Of a stretch of DNA of 64,000 bases, positions 33,126 to 40,716 are shown piece by piece. The position numbers and the translations under genes were made by a program. This stretch comes from Blastococcus tunisiensis (GTDB lineage Bacteria > Actinomycetota > Actinomycetes > Mycobacteriales > Geodermatophilaceae), in the NCBI RefSeq assembly GCF_900112815.1, contig NZ_FOND01000009.1, positions 1 through 64,000 on the forward strand, in the 5' to 3' direction. The stretch's first letter is position 1. Each line of letters begins with the position of its first letter. The notes below the pieces were generated by a model. It worked only from the letters and a program-made list of their open reading frames with translations. It was not told the DNA's origin and did no database searches.

Positions 33126-33585
33126 GTGTCCATCGTCTCCCGTCGGGGCCATGATCGTCACGTCTACCGACCGGTTGTGTGCCGAGTCGCGCGTCGGCGT
33201 TGATCGTCTCCCACGGGTGGCGGGCCGCTACGGGCGGCTTGCGCCACACGCGACATGCCCTACGCTTCCGCCAGCGGTGGCTCGGACGGAACGGGCGCCG
33301 CGCCGCACGACCGGGGTCGATCCCGGGCAGCGGGCGTCGGGGAGAGCGAGAGGGGTGACATGACCAGGCAGCGGGGAAGCCGCCCGCCGGTCGTGTCCGT
33401 CCCGCGCGCGTTCGATCCCGGCATCTGCGGGGGAGACGGTCCGGCACCGCGGCTCCCCGGCACCCCCCGTCCCGACGACGGGAACCAGTGAGCGGGACGC
33501 GTCCGCGCGCGTCCGGCGCCCCGACAGGGCACCATCCACCCCACGACCGGTCAGCAACAGGCCACTCCATGGAGGATCAGCAGGG
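33126..33585. other. Divergent intergenic region between aceE and the DUF3052 gene
   Basis: 460 bases that must hold promoters for both divergent genes. A 43-codon frame (ATG at 33360 after AGGGGTGAC, stop 33491) is the only ORF with a start signal; it is Pro/Arg-rich and I do not count it as a gene. No riboswitch signature is seen. Confidence 0.4.
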
Positions 33586-34005
33586 ATGAGCGTCGACAGC
33601 ACCGGCATGGCGGCCCGGCTGGGCATCAAGCCGGGCATGGTCGTGCAGGAGCTCGGGTGGGACGAGGACGCCGACGAGGACCTGCGCGACGCGATCATCG
33701 AGGTCTCCGGCGGGGAGATGGTCGACGAGGACACCGACGAGGTGGCCGACGTCGTCGTCCTCTGGTGGCGGGAGGACGACGGTGATCTCTTCGATGCGCT
33801 CACCGACGCGATCACCTCGCTGGCCGACGAGGGCGTCGTCTGGCTGCTGGTTCCCAAGTCCGGCCGGCCCGGCCACGTCGAGCCCGGCGACGTCACGGAG
33901 GTCGCGCCCACGGCCGGCCTGTCCCAGACCAGCAGCATCTCCGCCGCCAAGGACTGGTCGGGGATCCGCCTGGTCACCCCGAAGGCCGCCCGCACCCGCC
34001 GCTGA
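33586..34005 (+). CDS. DUF3052 family protein
   Basis: 139 aa, preceded by GGAGGATCAGCAGGG. The sequence MAARLGIKPGMVVQELGWDE, DAIIEVSGGEMVDEDTDEVA DVVVLWWREDDGDL and GLSQTSSISAAKDWSGIRLV is the complete actinobacterial DUF3052, a small acidic cytoplasmic protein of unknown function. In mycobacteria the same gene lies between aceE and ahpE, as here. It is followed after 14 bases by ahpE and is probably co-transcribed with it. Confidence 0.92.
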   Translation: MSVDSTGMAARLGIKPGMVVQELGWDEDADEDLRDAIIEVSGGEMVDEDTDEVADVVVLWWREDDGDLFDALTDAITSLADEGVVWLLVPKSGRPGHVEPGDVTEVAPTAGLSQTSSISAAKDWSGIRLVTPKAARTRR

Positions 34006-34019
34006 GGCACGATCGGCCC

Positions 34020-34478
34020 ATGAGCCTCTCCGTCGGCGACGCCGCGCCCGAGTTCAGCCTCCCCGACCAGGACAAGCAGGTCGTCTCCCTCGCCGAGCTG
34101 CGCGGGACGCCGGTCCTGCTGGTCTTCTACCCCTTCGCGTTCTCCGGGCTGTGCACCGGCGAGCTGTGCCAGCTGCGGGACGAGCTGTCGGTGTACACCG
34201 ACGCCGGGGTGCGGGTGCTGGCCATCAGCACCGACCCGGTCTTCAGCCTCAAGGCGTTCAAGGAGCAGCAGGGCCTCGACTTCCCGCTGCTCTCGGACTT
34301 CTGGCCGCACGGCGTCACCGCCGAGGCCTACGGCGCGTTCAACGAGAAGGCCGGCATGGCCCTGCGGGCGACGTTCCTGGTCGACGCCGACGGGAAGATC
34401 ACCTTCGCCGAGGTCAACTCTCCCGGCGACGTCCGCGAGCAGTCGGGCTGGAAGGACGCGGTCGGTAAGCTCGCCTAG
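34020..34478 (+). CDS. ahpE: AhpE-type peroxiredoxin
   Basis: 152 aa. A thioredoxin-fold peroxidase that reduces H2O2, peroxynitrite and organic peroxides: APEFSLPDQDKQVVSLAELR, FYPFAFSGLCTGELCQLRDE, FPLLSDFWPHGVTAEAYGAF and KAGMALRATFLVDADG match AhpE throughout. The peroxidatic Cys is C45. Unlike mycobacterial AhpE, which has Asp at that place, this protein has a second Cys at 50, the resolving position of Q-type (BCP) peroxiredoxins. It could therefore form an internal disulfide. Mycothiol/mycoredoxin is the usual reductant of AhpE. Confidence 0.92.
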   Translation: MSLSVGDAAPEFSLPDQDKQVVSLAELRGTPVLLVFYPFAFSGLCTGELCQLRDELSVYTDAGVRVLAISTDPVFSLKAFKEQQGLDFPLLSDFWPHGVTAEAYGAFNEKAGMALRATFLVDADGKITFAEVNSPGDVREQSGWKDAVGKLA

Positions 34479-34484
34479 CCCGGG

Positions 34485-34555
34485 GCCCAGGTGGTCGGCG
34501 TCCGATGCCCCTCGACCGTTCGAGGGCCGCGGAGGACGGACCCTCCGACCTGGGC
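34485..34555. terminator. Likely terminator between ahpE and tRNA-Val
   Basis: GCCCAGGT at 34485-34492 pairs with ACCTGGGC at 34548-34555, with an inner CCTCGA.CG.TCGAGG-like stem near 34510. The structure begins just after the ahpE stop and ends before the tRNA. Confidence 0.4.
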
Positions 34556-34561
34556 ACCCAC

Positions 34562-34633
34562 GGGCGCGTAGCTCAGCGGGAGAGCTCTCGCCTTACAAGC
34601 GAGCGGTCGCAGGTTCGATCCCTGCCGCGCCCA
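34562..34633 (+). tRNA. tRNA-Val (TAC)
   Basis: 72 nt fold as a full cloverleaf: acceptor GGGCGCG/CGCGCCC, D-arm GCTCAGCGGGAGAGC, anticodon stem CTCGC/GCGAG with loop CTTACAA (anticodon TAC), variable CGGTC, T-arm GCAGGTTCGATCCCTGC, discriminator A. CCA is not encoded. Confidence 0.95.
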
Positions 34634-34703
34634 CTCACCGTCGCCGTCCCGCGCCGCCGGGCGCCGGTCCGCGGGCTCCGGGTGGCCCAGCACCGGTCAC
34701 CGC

Positions 34704-34892
34704 CTACTCGCGGACGACCCACACCTCGGCGGGTCCCCGCGAGGTCTCCTGGAGCTGCCGGGGCTCGAAGCGCTCGTAGACCCCGAACCAGCGGGGTCCG
34801 TCGTAGACGAGGACGGAGGTCTCGAGCTGCTCGGCGGGCACCTCGTCGACCTCACCGTGGCGGGGGCCGCCCCAGTGCGAGATCAGCGGCAT
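34704..34892 (-). CDS. Small hypothetical protein
   Basis: 62 aa from the ATG at 34890-34892 (MPLISHWGGPRHGEVDEVPA). The rest reads ETSVLVYDGPRWFGVYERFE and AEVWVVRE, an alternating pattern that suggests a small beta-barrel. No signal peptide or known motif. The ribosome binding site is weak. It lies between tRNA-Val and a hydrolase gene on the same strand. Confidence 0.5.
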   Translation of the reverse strand: MPLISHWGGPRHGEVDEVPAEQLETSVLVYDGPRWFGVYERFEPRQLQETSRGPAEVWVVRE

Positions 34893-34986
34893 GGAGGTCA
34901 CGGTAGTCGCGGGTGCGCCGGCGCCGTCGGCCCCCTCCAGGACACCGCCCCGAGCGTGCGAGGGGTGGGGAGGAGGGGGTCCTTCC

Positions 34987-35796
34987 TCAGGCGGCGGTGC
35001 CGTGCGCGGCGACCGGGTCCGCAACCGTCGGGGCGGCCGGCTTCGGGAAGGCCGGGCGCAGGAACAGCGGCGCCCGGAACTTCTGCCACGAACCCTCCCG
35101 CTGGGCCAGCCGGTCGGCCACGGCCCAGATGGAGGCGGGGTGGTGCCCGAGCCCGAGGTGGCTGGCCATGACGGCGATGTTCTCGCACAGCTCGCCCGGG
35201 GTGTCCAGGCAGGTCTGCCAGTGCACGATGCCGTCGTAGTGCGAGTAGATCGACGTCGCGGGCACGGTCAGCGGGGTGTTCTCCGACTCCAGCGGCAGGG
35301 TGCGGTGCTCCACGTGCAGGTGGGAGAAGCGGTCGAAGACCTTCGTCGCGCGGCTCTGGCTGTGCCGGGCGAGCCGGAACGGGCTGCCCAGGGTGATCAC
35401 CTGGCGGACCGACTCGGGGGAGCGGCGGGCCAGGTCGCGGGCGAAGATGCCACCCAGGCTCCAGCCGATCAGGGAGACCGGCCGCTGGTGCTTGTCGCTG
35501 AGGTGGCCGAGGAGGTCCCGGGTGCCGGTCACGCAGCTGGCCGTGGGGCCGATGTTGCGGCCCAGCCCCCAGCCGTGGGCGTCGTAGCCCAGCCTCCGGA
35601 GCACCGCCCGCAGCGCGCGGGTCGAGGTGTCGTCGGCCAGCAGCCCCGGCAGGACCAGCACCGGGTGCCCGTCACCGTGCGGCAGGCGGGACATCAGCGG
35701 CTTGGCGGCGAGGTAGAGGCCGTAGTCGCCGACGGCGCGGGTCGGCTCGGTGAGGTAGAGCGGGAGCGCGGGTCCGTCGTCCTGCCGTGAAGCCAC
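34987..35796 (-). CDS. Alpha/beta hydrolase (PGAP1/lipase-like)
   Basis: 269 aa from the GTG at 35794-35796, with AGGAGG seven bases before. HPVLVLPGLLADDTSTRALR, GRNIGPT and the nucleophile elbow SLIGWSLGGIFARDLA (Ser in GWSLGG) are typical, followed by SPESVRQVITLGSPF and a late His region (SHYDGIVHW, ASHLGLGHH). It is soluble and probably an esterase or lipase on acyl chains; the substrate is unknown. The N-terminal segment PLYLTEPTRAVGDYGLYLA is shared with a group of actinobacterial lipase-like proteins near lipid genes. Confidence 0.8.
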   Translation of the reverse strand: MASRQDDGPALPLYLTEPTRAVGDYGLYLAAKPLMSRLPHGDGHPVLVLPGLLADDTSTRALRAVLRRLGYDAHGWGLGRNIGPTASCVTGTRDLLGHLSDKHQRPVSLIGWSLGGIFARDLARRSPESVRQVITLGSPFRLARHSQSRATKVFDRFSHLHVEHRTLPLESENTPLTVPATSIYSHYDGIVHWQTCLDTPGELCENIAVMASHLGLGHHPASIWAVADRLAQREGSWQKFRAPLFLRPAFPKPAAPTVADPVAAHGTAA

Positions 35797-36027
35797 TGTC
35801 GTCCTCCTGGTGCCGACTGCCGTTGGTACCGACAACTACCAAGATGCGGCCTGGCTCACACTCCGCGGGCACGGAGCGCGGGCAGATGTTGCCCAATTGT
35901 GTCCTGGGTCATATCAGCCGTTCACGTTCCGCTCGGATCGGTGTGGTCGTGCACCGGCCACGGAACGCCGAGATGACGGTCGCGTTGCCTGCGGGCGCGG
36001 CCGTCCCCGGCGAGGCAGGATGCAGCG

Positions 36028-36939
36028 ATGACCGAGCGACGCGACGAGTACGGGCAGAGCAGGACCGTGGACCTCGGCGGTCCCGTCCACTACGTCGACT
36101 TCGGCGGCCCGGAGTCGGCCCCGACGGTCGTGCTCGTGCACGGCCTCGGTGGCTCGCACCTGAACTGGGACCTGTTCGCCCCGCTCATCCGCGGCTCCGC
36201 CCGCGTCCTCGCCGTCGACCTGCCCGGATTCGGCCTCAGCGAGCCGGGCCTCCGGCTGGCGACGGTGCAGAACAACGTCACCGTCCTCGACCGGTTCCTG
36301 CGGGAGGTCGCCGGGACGCCGGCCGTCCTGGTCGGCAACTCGATGGGCGGGATGATCTCCATCCTGCAGGCCGCCCGGCAGCCGGAGACGGTCAGCGGCC
36401 TGGTGCTCGTGGATCCGGCGGTGCCCGGGCCCCGGCAGCGGCTCGACGCCCGGGTGGCGGCCAACTTCGCCGTCTTCGCCGTACCCGGGGTGGGGGAGCG
36501 GTTCCTCGCCGCCCGGCGGCGCCGTCGCGGCGCGCGCGCCACCGTCCTCGACACCCTCGCGCTCTGCGGGCTCACCGAGAACGACGTGCCGCCGCGGCTC
36601 GTCGAGCGCTCCATCGAGCTGGTCGACCGGCGGCAGGACGTCGCCGGGATGGACCGCGCCTTCCTCACCGCCGCGCGCTCGCTGCTGCTGCTCCTGCTCG
36701 ACCCGCGGCTGCTGCGCCGGGCGATGGCCGCCGTCCGGGTCCCCGTCCTGCTGGTGCACGGGGACCAGGACCGGCTCGTGCCCGTGGCCGCCGCGCGGCA
36801 GGCCGCGCAGCGGCACCCGGGCTGGGCCTACCTCGAGCTGCCCGGGGTGGGGCACGTGCCGCAGCTCCAGGTGCCCGAGCAGCTGGCCGACGCCGTGCTC
36901 GACTGGCTGCGGGAGACGGCGCAGGTGCGGGCGGTCTGA
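36028..36939 (+). CDS. Alpha/beta hydrolase
   Basis: 303 aa, ATG start. Standard fold markers: TVVLVHGLGGSHLNWDLFAP (oxyanion HG), AVDLPGFGLS, nucleophile elbow VGNSMGGMISI, acid in LVHGDQDRLVP and His in GVGHVPQLQVPE. A cap domain lies between about residues 135 and 225. The family covers esterases, haloperoxidase-like and C-C hydrolases; no substrate can be read. It stands alone, divergent from the previous hydrolase gene. Confidence 0.82.
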   Translation: MTERRDEYGQSRTVDLGGPVHYVDFGGPESAPTVVLVHGLGGSHLNWDLFAPLIRGSARVLAVDLPGFGLSEPGLRLATVQNNVTVLDRFLREVAGTPAVLVGNSMGGMISILQAARQPETVSGLVLVDPAVPGPRQRLDARVAANFAVFAVPGVGERFLAARRRRRGARATVLDTLALCGLTENDVPPRLVERSIELVDRRQDVAGMDRAFLTAARSLLLLLLDPRLLRRAMAAVRVPVLLVHGDQDRLVPVAAARQAAQRHPGWAYLELPGVGHVPQLQVPEQLADAVLDWLRETAQVRAV

Positions 36940-36961
36940 CCCACCCGGCGTCCGGTCGGGG

Positions 36962-38026
36962 TCAGGGCCCGAACGACGCCCGCAGGGCCTCCAGACCGGT
37001 GTACCGCGGCCGCCAGCCCAGCTGCTCCCGCGCCTTCGTGGTGTCCATGATCGCCGGCCGGGCGGCCGCCTCGACCCACTCCGCGGCCGGGGGCAGGAAC
37101 GGCAGCCGGCTGAACGCGCGCGCGGCGGCCTGCGCGGGTGCGGGCGGCAGGCCGATGGGCAGCGCGCCGAACTCCCGGGCGACGTCGGCGGCGGTCAGCA
37201 CGCCGTCGCCGGCGATGTTGTAGGCCCCCGGTGGGCCGGCCCCGACGATGCACTGCACGAGCGCCCGCCCGACGTCCTCCTCGTGGACGAACTGCAGGGG
37301 CAGCTCGGGGACCAGCACGGGGACCGGGACGGGCAGCCGCCGTGGCCGGCCGAACAGCTTCCGGCCCAGCGGGGCGAGCGGTCCGGGCAGCACGTCCTTG
37401 CCGCCGATCACGTTCGGCCCGAGCACCACGGGAGGGCGGAGCAGGAAGAGGGCCAGCTCCGGGTGCCTGCCCGCCTCGGCGTCCAGCAGCTCCTCGAGCT
37501 CGGCCTTCTCCTGGGCGTAGAAGAGCCGCGCCGCCGGACGGGTGGGCCACTGCTCGTCGATCCGCTCGGGATTGTCGGGATGGAAGCCGTACGCGGCGAC
37601 GGAGGAGGCGTAGACGAACCGCCCGGCCCCGGCCGCGGCCGCGGCGCGGAAGACGTTGAGCGTGCCGTCCACGTTGATCGACCGGGTCACCTCGCGCGAG
37701 GCGTTGCCGGTGATGAGGAACGCCAGGTGGACCACCACGTCCACGCCGTCGAAGGCCGTCCGCAGGGCCTCGGCGTCGCGGACGTCGCCCTGCCGGTACT
37801 CCATCTTCGTCCAGCCGCGCGCGGCCGGGTCGAACGGGCGGCGGGCGATCCCGATGATCCGGCCGATCCGCTCGTCGTCCTGGAGCAGCGGGACCAGGCC
37901 CGAGCCGAAGGTGCCGGTCGGCCCGGTGACGGCCACGGTGAGCCCGCCTCCGGCGCCGTCCGGCTCGTCCAGCCCGCGCGGCCCCTCGCCGAGCGCTCCG
38001 GATCCGCGCTGCCGGCCCGGGCTCAC
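36962..38026 (-). CDS. NAD-dependent epimerase/dehydratase (extended SDR)
   Basis: 354 aa from the GTG at 38024-38026, which overlaps the acyltransferase stop as GTGA. The first 35 residues are a disordered Gly/Arg-rich stretch. Then come the nucleotide-binding TVAVTGPTGTFGSGL, DVRDAEALRTAFDGVDVVVH LAF, and FVYASSVAAYG. The YxxxK motif is altered: RLFYAQEKAELE gives Y-A-Q-E-K, so Tyr and Lys are kept at the right spacing. QFVHEEDVGRALVQ and AYNIAGDGVLTAADVAR close the domain. It is coupled to a WS/DGAT gene, so an oxidation/reduction step in storage-lipid or steroid metabolism is plausible. Confidence 0.85.
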   Translation of the reverse strand: MSPGRQRGSGALGEGPRGLDEPDGAGGGLTVAVTGPTGTFGSGLVPLLQDDERIGRIIGIARRPFDPAARGWTKMEYRQGDVRDAEALRTAFDGVDVVVHLAFLITGNASREVTRSINVDGTLNVFRAAAAAGAGRFVYASSVAAYGFHPDNPERIDEQWPTRPAARLFYAQEKAELEELLDAEAGRHPELALFLLRPPVVLGPNVIGGKDVLPGPLAPLGRKLFGRPRRLPVPVPVLVPELPLQFVHEEDVGRALVQCIVGAGPPGAYNIAGDGVLTAADVAREFGALPIGLPPAPAQAAARAFSRLPFLPPAAEWVEAAARPAIMDTTKAREQLGWRPRYTGLEALRASFGP

Positions 38027-39552
38027 CGGGCGGCTGCCGGAGAGGCCTTCGTGGCCGGCGCCTTCTTCGCGGCGCGCTTCGCCGGTGCCTTCCGCGGTGG
38101 CGGCGGCGTCCGTCCCGTCGCCGCGTCCGCCTCCGCCTCGGCCCGGATCTCCTCCTCCGTGTGCCTCCGCGCCAGGGTGAGGAGCTCCTCGATGCCGCGA
38201 CGGATGCCACCGGAGAGGACGTCGACGTCGGGGTAGCCGTCGAAGTCGGCGTTGATCCCGAAGGTCATCGTGTTGAGGTAGGAGAAGATCCCGATGGAGC
38301 ACCGGGTGCCCCCGGCGATCGGCACGTAGGCGGTGGCGCTGACCATGCGCTTGCCGAGGACGTACAGCGGCACGCGGGGGCCGGGCACGTTGGTGGTCAC
38401 CGCCTGGCACCACATCTGGCCCGCCTGCAGCGCCGCCCGCACCCCCATCGACAGCAGCGTCGGCGCGACGAAGTTCCCCATCGAGATGATCGAGTTGGCG
38501 TCCACCGCCTGCATGGCCCGCTTGTACTCGTCCATCTGCCCCCGGATCGAGGTCAGCCGGGCCACGGGGTCCGACAGGCCGACCGGCAGGTCGACGAAGA
38601 CCGCCGACACCTGGTTGTTCAGGCTGCCCTTCTGGTCCTCCCGGCGCACCGAGACGGGCACCATCGAGCGGACCACCAGCTTCTCCGACGACAGCTCTCC
38701 CCGGCTCTTCAGCAGATCGCGGAAGCCGCTGGTGATCGCGGTGAGGACGACGTCGTTGACCGTGCCGCCGAACGCCGTCCGGACCGCCTTGAACTCCTCG
38801 AACTTGCCCTCGGTCCAGGCCCAGCGCCGGTGCGGGCCGATCGGGCCGTTGAGCGACCGCGCGGTGGGGGTGATCGCCTGCTTGGCCAGCGAGGGCACCG
38901 TCTGGGCGAGCGTCCTCCCGGATGCCGCCAGCTCCTTGACCATCCGGACGGGGCTGCCGATCGCGGGCGCGTTGGCCAGCTGCTGCACCGGGTTCGTCAG
39001 GCTCTCCGACACCGAGCCGGCCATGATCTCGAGGGTCGAGGGGCTGCGCCGGGGCGTCCAGTCCTGCACGGCCTCGTGCGTGGCCTCGGGGTCCAGGTCG
39101 AACATCAGCTGCATGAGGTCGGTCCCGGCGACGCCGTCGACCATGCAGTGGTGCACCTTGGAGATCAGCGCCCAGCGGTCCTCGGCCAGGCCCTCGACCA
39201 GCCACAGCTCCCAGAGCGGCTTGGCCATGTCCAGCCGCTGGCCCAGGACGCGTCCGGCCAGGTTGCGCAGCTGCTCGTCGCTGCCGGGGTGCGGCACGGC
39301 GGTGTGCCGCACGTGGTACAGGATCTGGAAGTGCGGGTCGTCCACCCACAGCGGCCGGCCGAGCTGCATCGGCACCGGGCGCACCCGCTGCCGGTACCGC
39401 GGGACCTTCGGCAGCTTGCTGAGGATCAGCCGCACGACGTCGCCGTAGGTGGGAGCCGGGCCGTCGAAGACGGCCACCGACCCCACGTGCATCGGGGTGT
39501 TCTCGCTCTCCGCGTAGAAGAAGCCCGCATCGAGGGCGCTCATCCGGTCCAC
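38023..39552 (-). CDS. Wax ester synthase/diacylglycerol acyltransferase (WS/DGAT)
   Basis: 509 aa, GTG start with GAGGAG six bases before. MSALDAGFFYAESENTPMHV GSVAVFDG is the family N-terminus. The catalytic motif HHxxxDG is present as KVHHCMVDGVAGTDLM, and the C-terminal domain has TVNDVVLTAITSGFRDLL, TNVPGPRVPLYVLGKRM and SYLNTMTFGINADFDGYPDV. It esterifies long-chain acyl-CoA to diacylglycerol or alcohols for storage lipid at the membrane face. The last 25 residues are rich in Lys, Ala and Pro (KAPAKRAAKKAPATK), an unusual basic tail that may bind membrane or nucleic acid. Confidence 0.92.
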   Translation of the reverse strand: MDRMSALDAGFFYAESENTPMHVGSVAVFDGPAPTYGDVVRLILSKLPKVPRYRQRVRPVPMQLGRPLWVDDPHFQILYHVRHTAVPHPGSDEQLRNLAGRVLGQRLDMAKPLWELWLVEGLAEDRWALISKVHHCMVDGVAGTDLMQLMFDLDPEATHEAVQDWTPRRSPSTLEIMAGSVSESLTNPVQQLANAPAIGSPVRMVKELAASGRTLAQTVPSLAKQAITPTARSLNGPIGPHRRWAWTEGKFEEFKAVRTAFGGTVNDVVLTAITSGFRDLLKSRGELSSEKLVVRSMVPVSVRREDQKGSLNNQVSAVFVDLPVGLSDPVARLTSIRGQMDEYKRAMQAVDANSIISMGNFVAPTLLSMGVRAALQAGQMWCQAVTTNVPGPRVPLYVLGKRMVSATAYVPIAGGTRCSIGIFSYLNTMTFGINADFDGYPDVDVLSGGIRRGIEELLTLARRHTEEEIRAEAEADAATGRTPPPPRKAPAKRAAKKAPATKASPAAAR

Positions 39553-39702
39553 GTTCTGCTCCTCGCCGCCCCTGGTCGCGCTGTTCGGACCGGGGCCATT
39601 CGCACGTCGTCGGGTGGCCGCTGAAGTTAGGCGTGCCGGGAAGTCACTGCAAGCCGGTCACTGTGGTGGCCGCCACACTGCCGTGCCCCGTGGGTGGTCG
39701 GG

Positions 39703-40668
39703 TCAACCGGCCTTTCTCCCTGCCGTCTCCACGCGGTCCAGCAGCCGGTGCAACGCGTCGTCGACGATCCGGGTACGGGTGAGGTTGACGCTGTGCCCGG
39801 CGCCGGGCACCACGACCAGCTCGGCGCCCGTCCCGATGCCGGCCGCCAGGCGACGCCCGTGGTCCACCGGCGTGAGCCGGTCGTGGGTGGCCGCGACGAC
39901 GGTCACCGGGACGCGGCCCAGCACCTCCAGCGACGCCGTCTCGTCGTGGTCCAGGAACGTCGCGTAGAACGCCATCGTCACCGGCAGCGGCGTCTCCTCG
40001 AGCAGGTCCTGCACCATCCGGACGCTGGCCGGGTCGGCGTCGTCCCGTCCGAAGAGCAGCCGGCGGACGGTCCGGCGGCCCACCGCCGTCCCGCGGCGGC
40101 GGAAGCGCTCCAGCAGCGGCGCGAGCAGCTGGAGGAGCCGCAGGTACAGCGGGAGCAGGCGCAGCCGCCGCATCACCTTCACCGCGAGGCCCAGCGGGCC
40201 GGTGCCGACCAGGCCGCCCGCGGAGGTGGCCAGCAGGAAGGCGCCCACCACCCGGTCGCCGAACAGCTCGGGCCGCTGCCGGGCCAGCGCGAGGATGCTC
40301 ATGCCACCCATCGAGTGCCCGGCGAGCACGACCGGCCCGGTCGGCGCGACGGCGTCGAGCACCTGGCCGAGATCGCGGCCGGTGCGGTCGATGCTCGCCT
40401 CCGTCAGCGGCGTCCATCCCGAGCGACCGTGCCCGCGCTGGTCCCAGAGGACCAGCCGCGCCCGGTCCCGCAGGGCGGCGCGCTGCAGCTGCCACTCGGC
40501 CAGCCGGGCGGTGAACCCGTGCGAGAAGACGACGGTGACCGGCGCGTCCGTGACGCCGTCGACCTCGACGTGCAGCGGGACGCCGTCGTCGGTCGTCACG
40601 GTGCGCGAGCCCGGCGGCGGGGGCGCGGCCGGGCTCGGCAGGGACAGCGGTGGGACGTCGCTCGGCAC
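39703..40668 (-). CDS. Alpha/beta hydrolase, probably membrane-associated
   Basis: 321 aa, GTG start. VTVVFSHGFTARLAEWQLQR, LWDQRGHGRSGWTPLTEASI, the nucleophile elbow VVLAGHSMGGMSILALARQR, THDRLTPVDHGRRL (acid) and PGAGHSVNLTR (His) show a complete triad. The cap (residues 165-215) is very rich in Leu and Arg (RRLRLLPLYLRLLQLLAPLL) and could bind membrane. The pattern is shared with lysophospholipase-like hydrolases found next to WS/DGAT genes in actinobacteria. It lies 150 bases upstream of the acyltransferase on the same strand, so a shared lipid role is plausible. Confidence 0.8.
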   Translation of the reverse strand: MPSDVPPLSLPSPAAPPPPGSRTVTTDDGVPLHVEVDGVTDAPVTVVFSHGFTARLAEWQLQRAALRDRARLVLWDQRGHGRSGWTPLTEASIDRTGRDLGQVLDAVAPTGPVVLAGHSMGGMSILALARQRPELFGDRVVGAFLLATSAGGLVGTGPLGLAVKVMRRLRLLPLYLRLLQLLAPLLERFRRRGTAVGRRTVRRLLFGRDDADPASVRMVQDLLEETPLPVTMAFYATFLDHDETASLEVLGRVPVTVVAATHDRLTPVDHGRRLAAGIGTGAELVVVPGAGHSVNLTRTRIVDDALHRLLDRVETAGRKAG

Positions 40669-40716
40669 GCGCCCATCCCAGGGGCGGGCACCCCGCGCCG
40701 CAACCGGGAGGCCGGC

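Noticed and set aside
33360-33491. A 43-codon ORF upstream of the DUF3052 gene
   Set aside because: AGGGGTGAC before the ATG is suggestive, but the peptide is Pro/Arg-rich without conserved features. It is left as part of the intergenic region.
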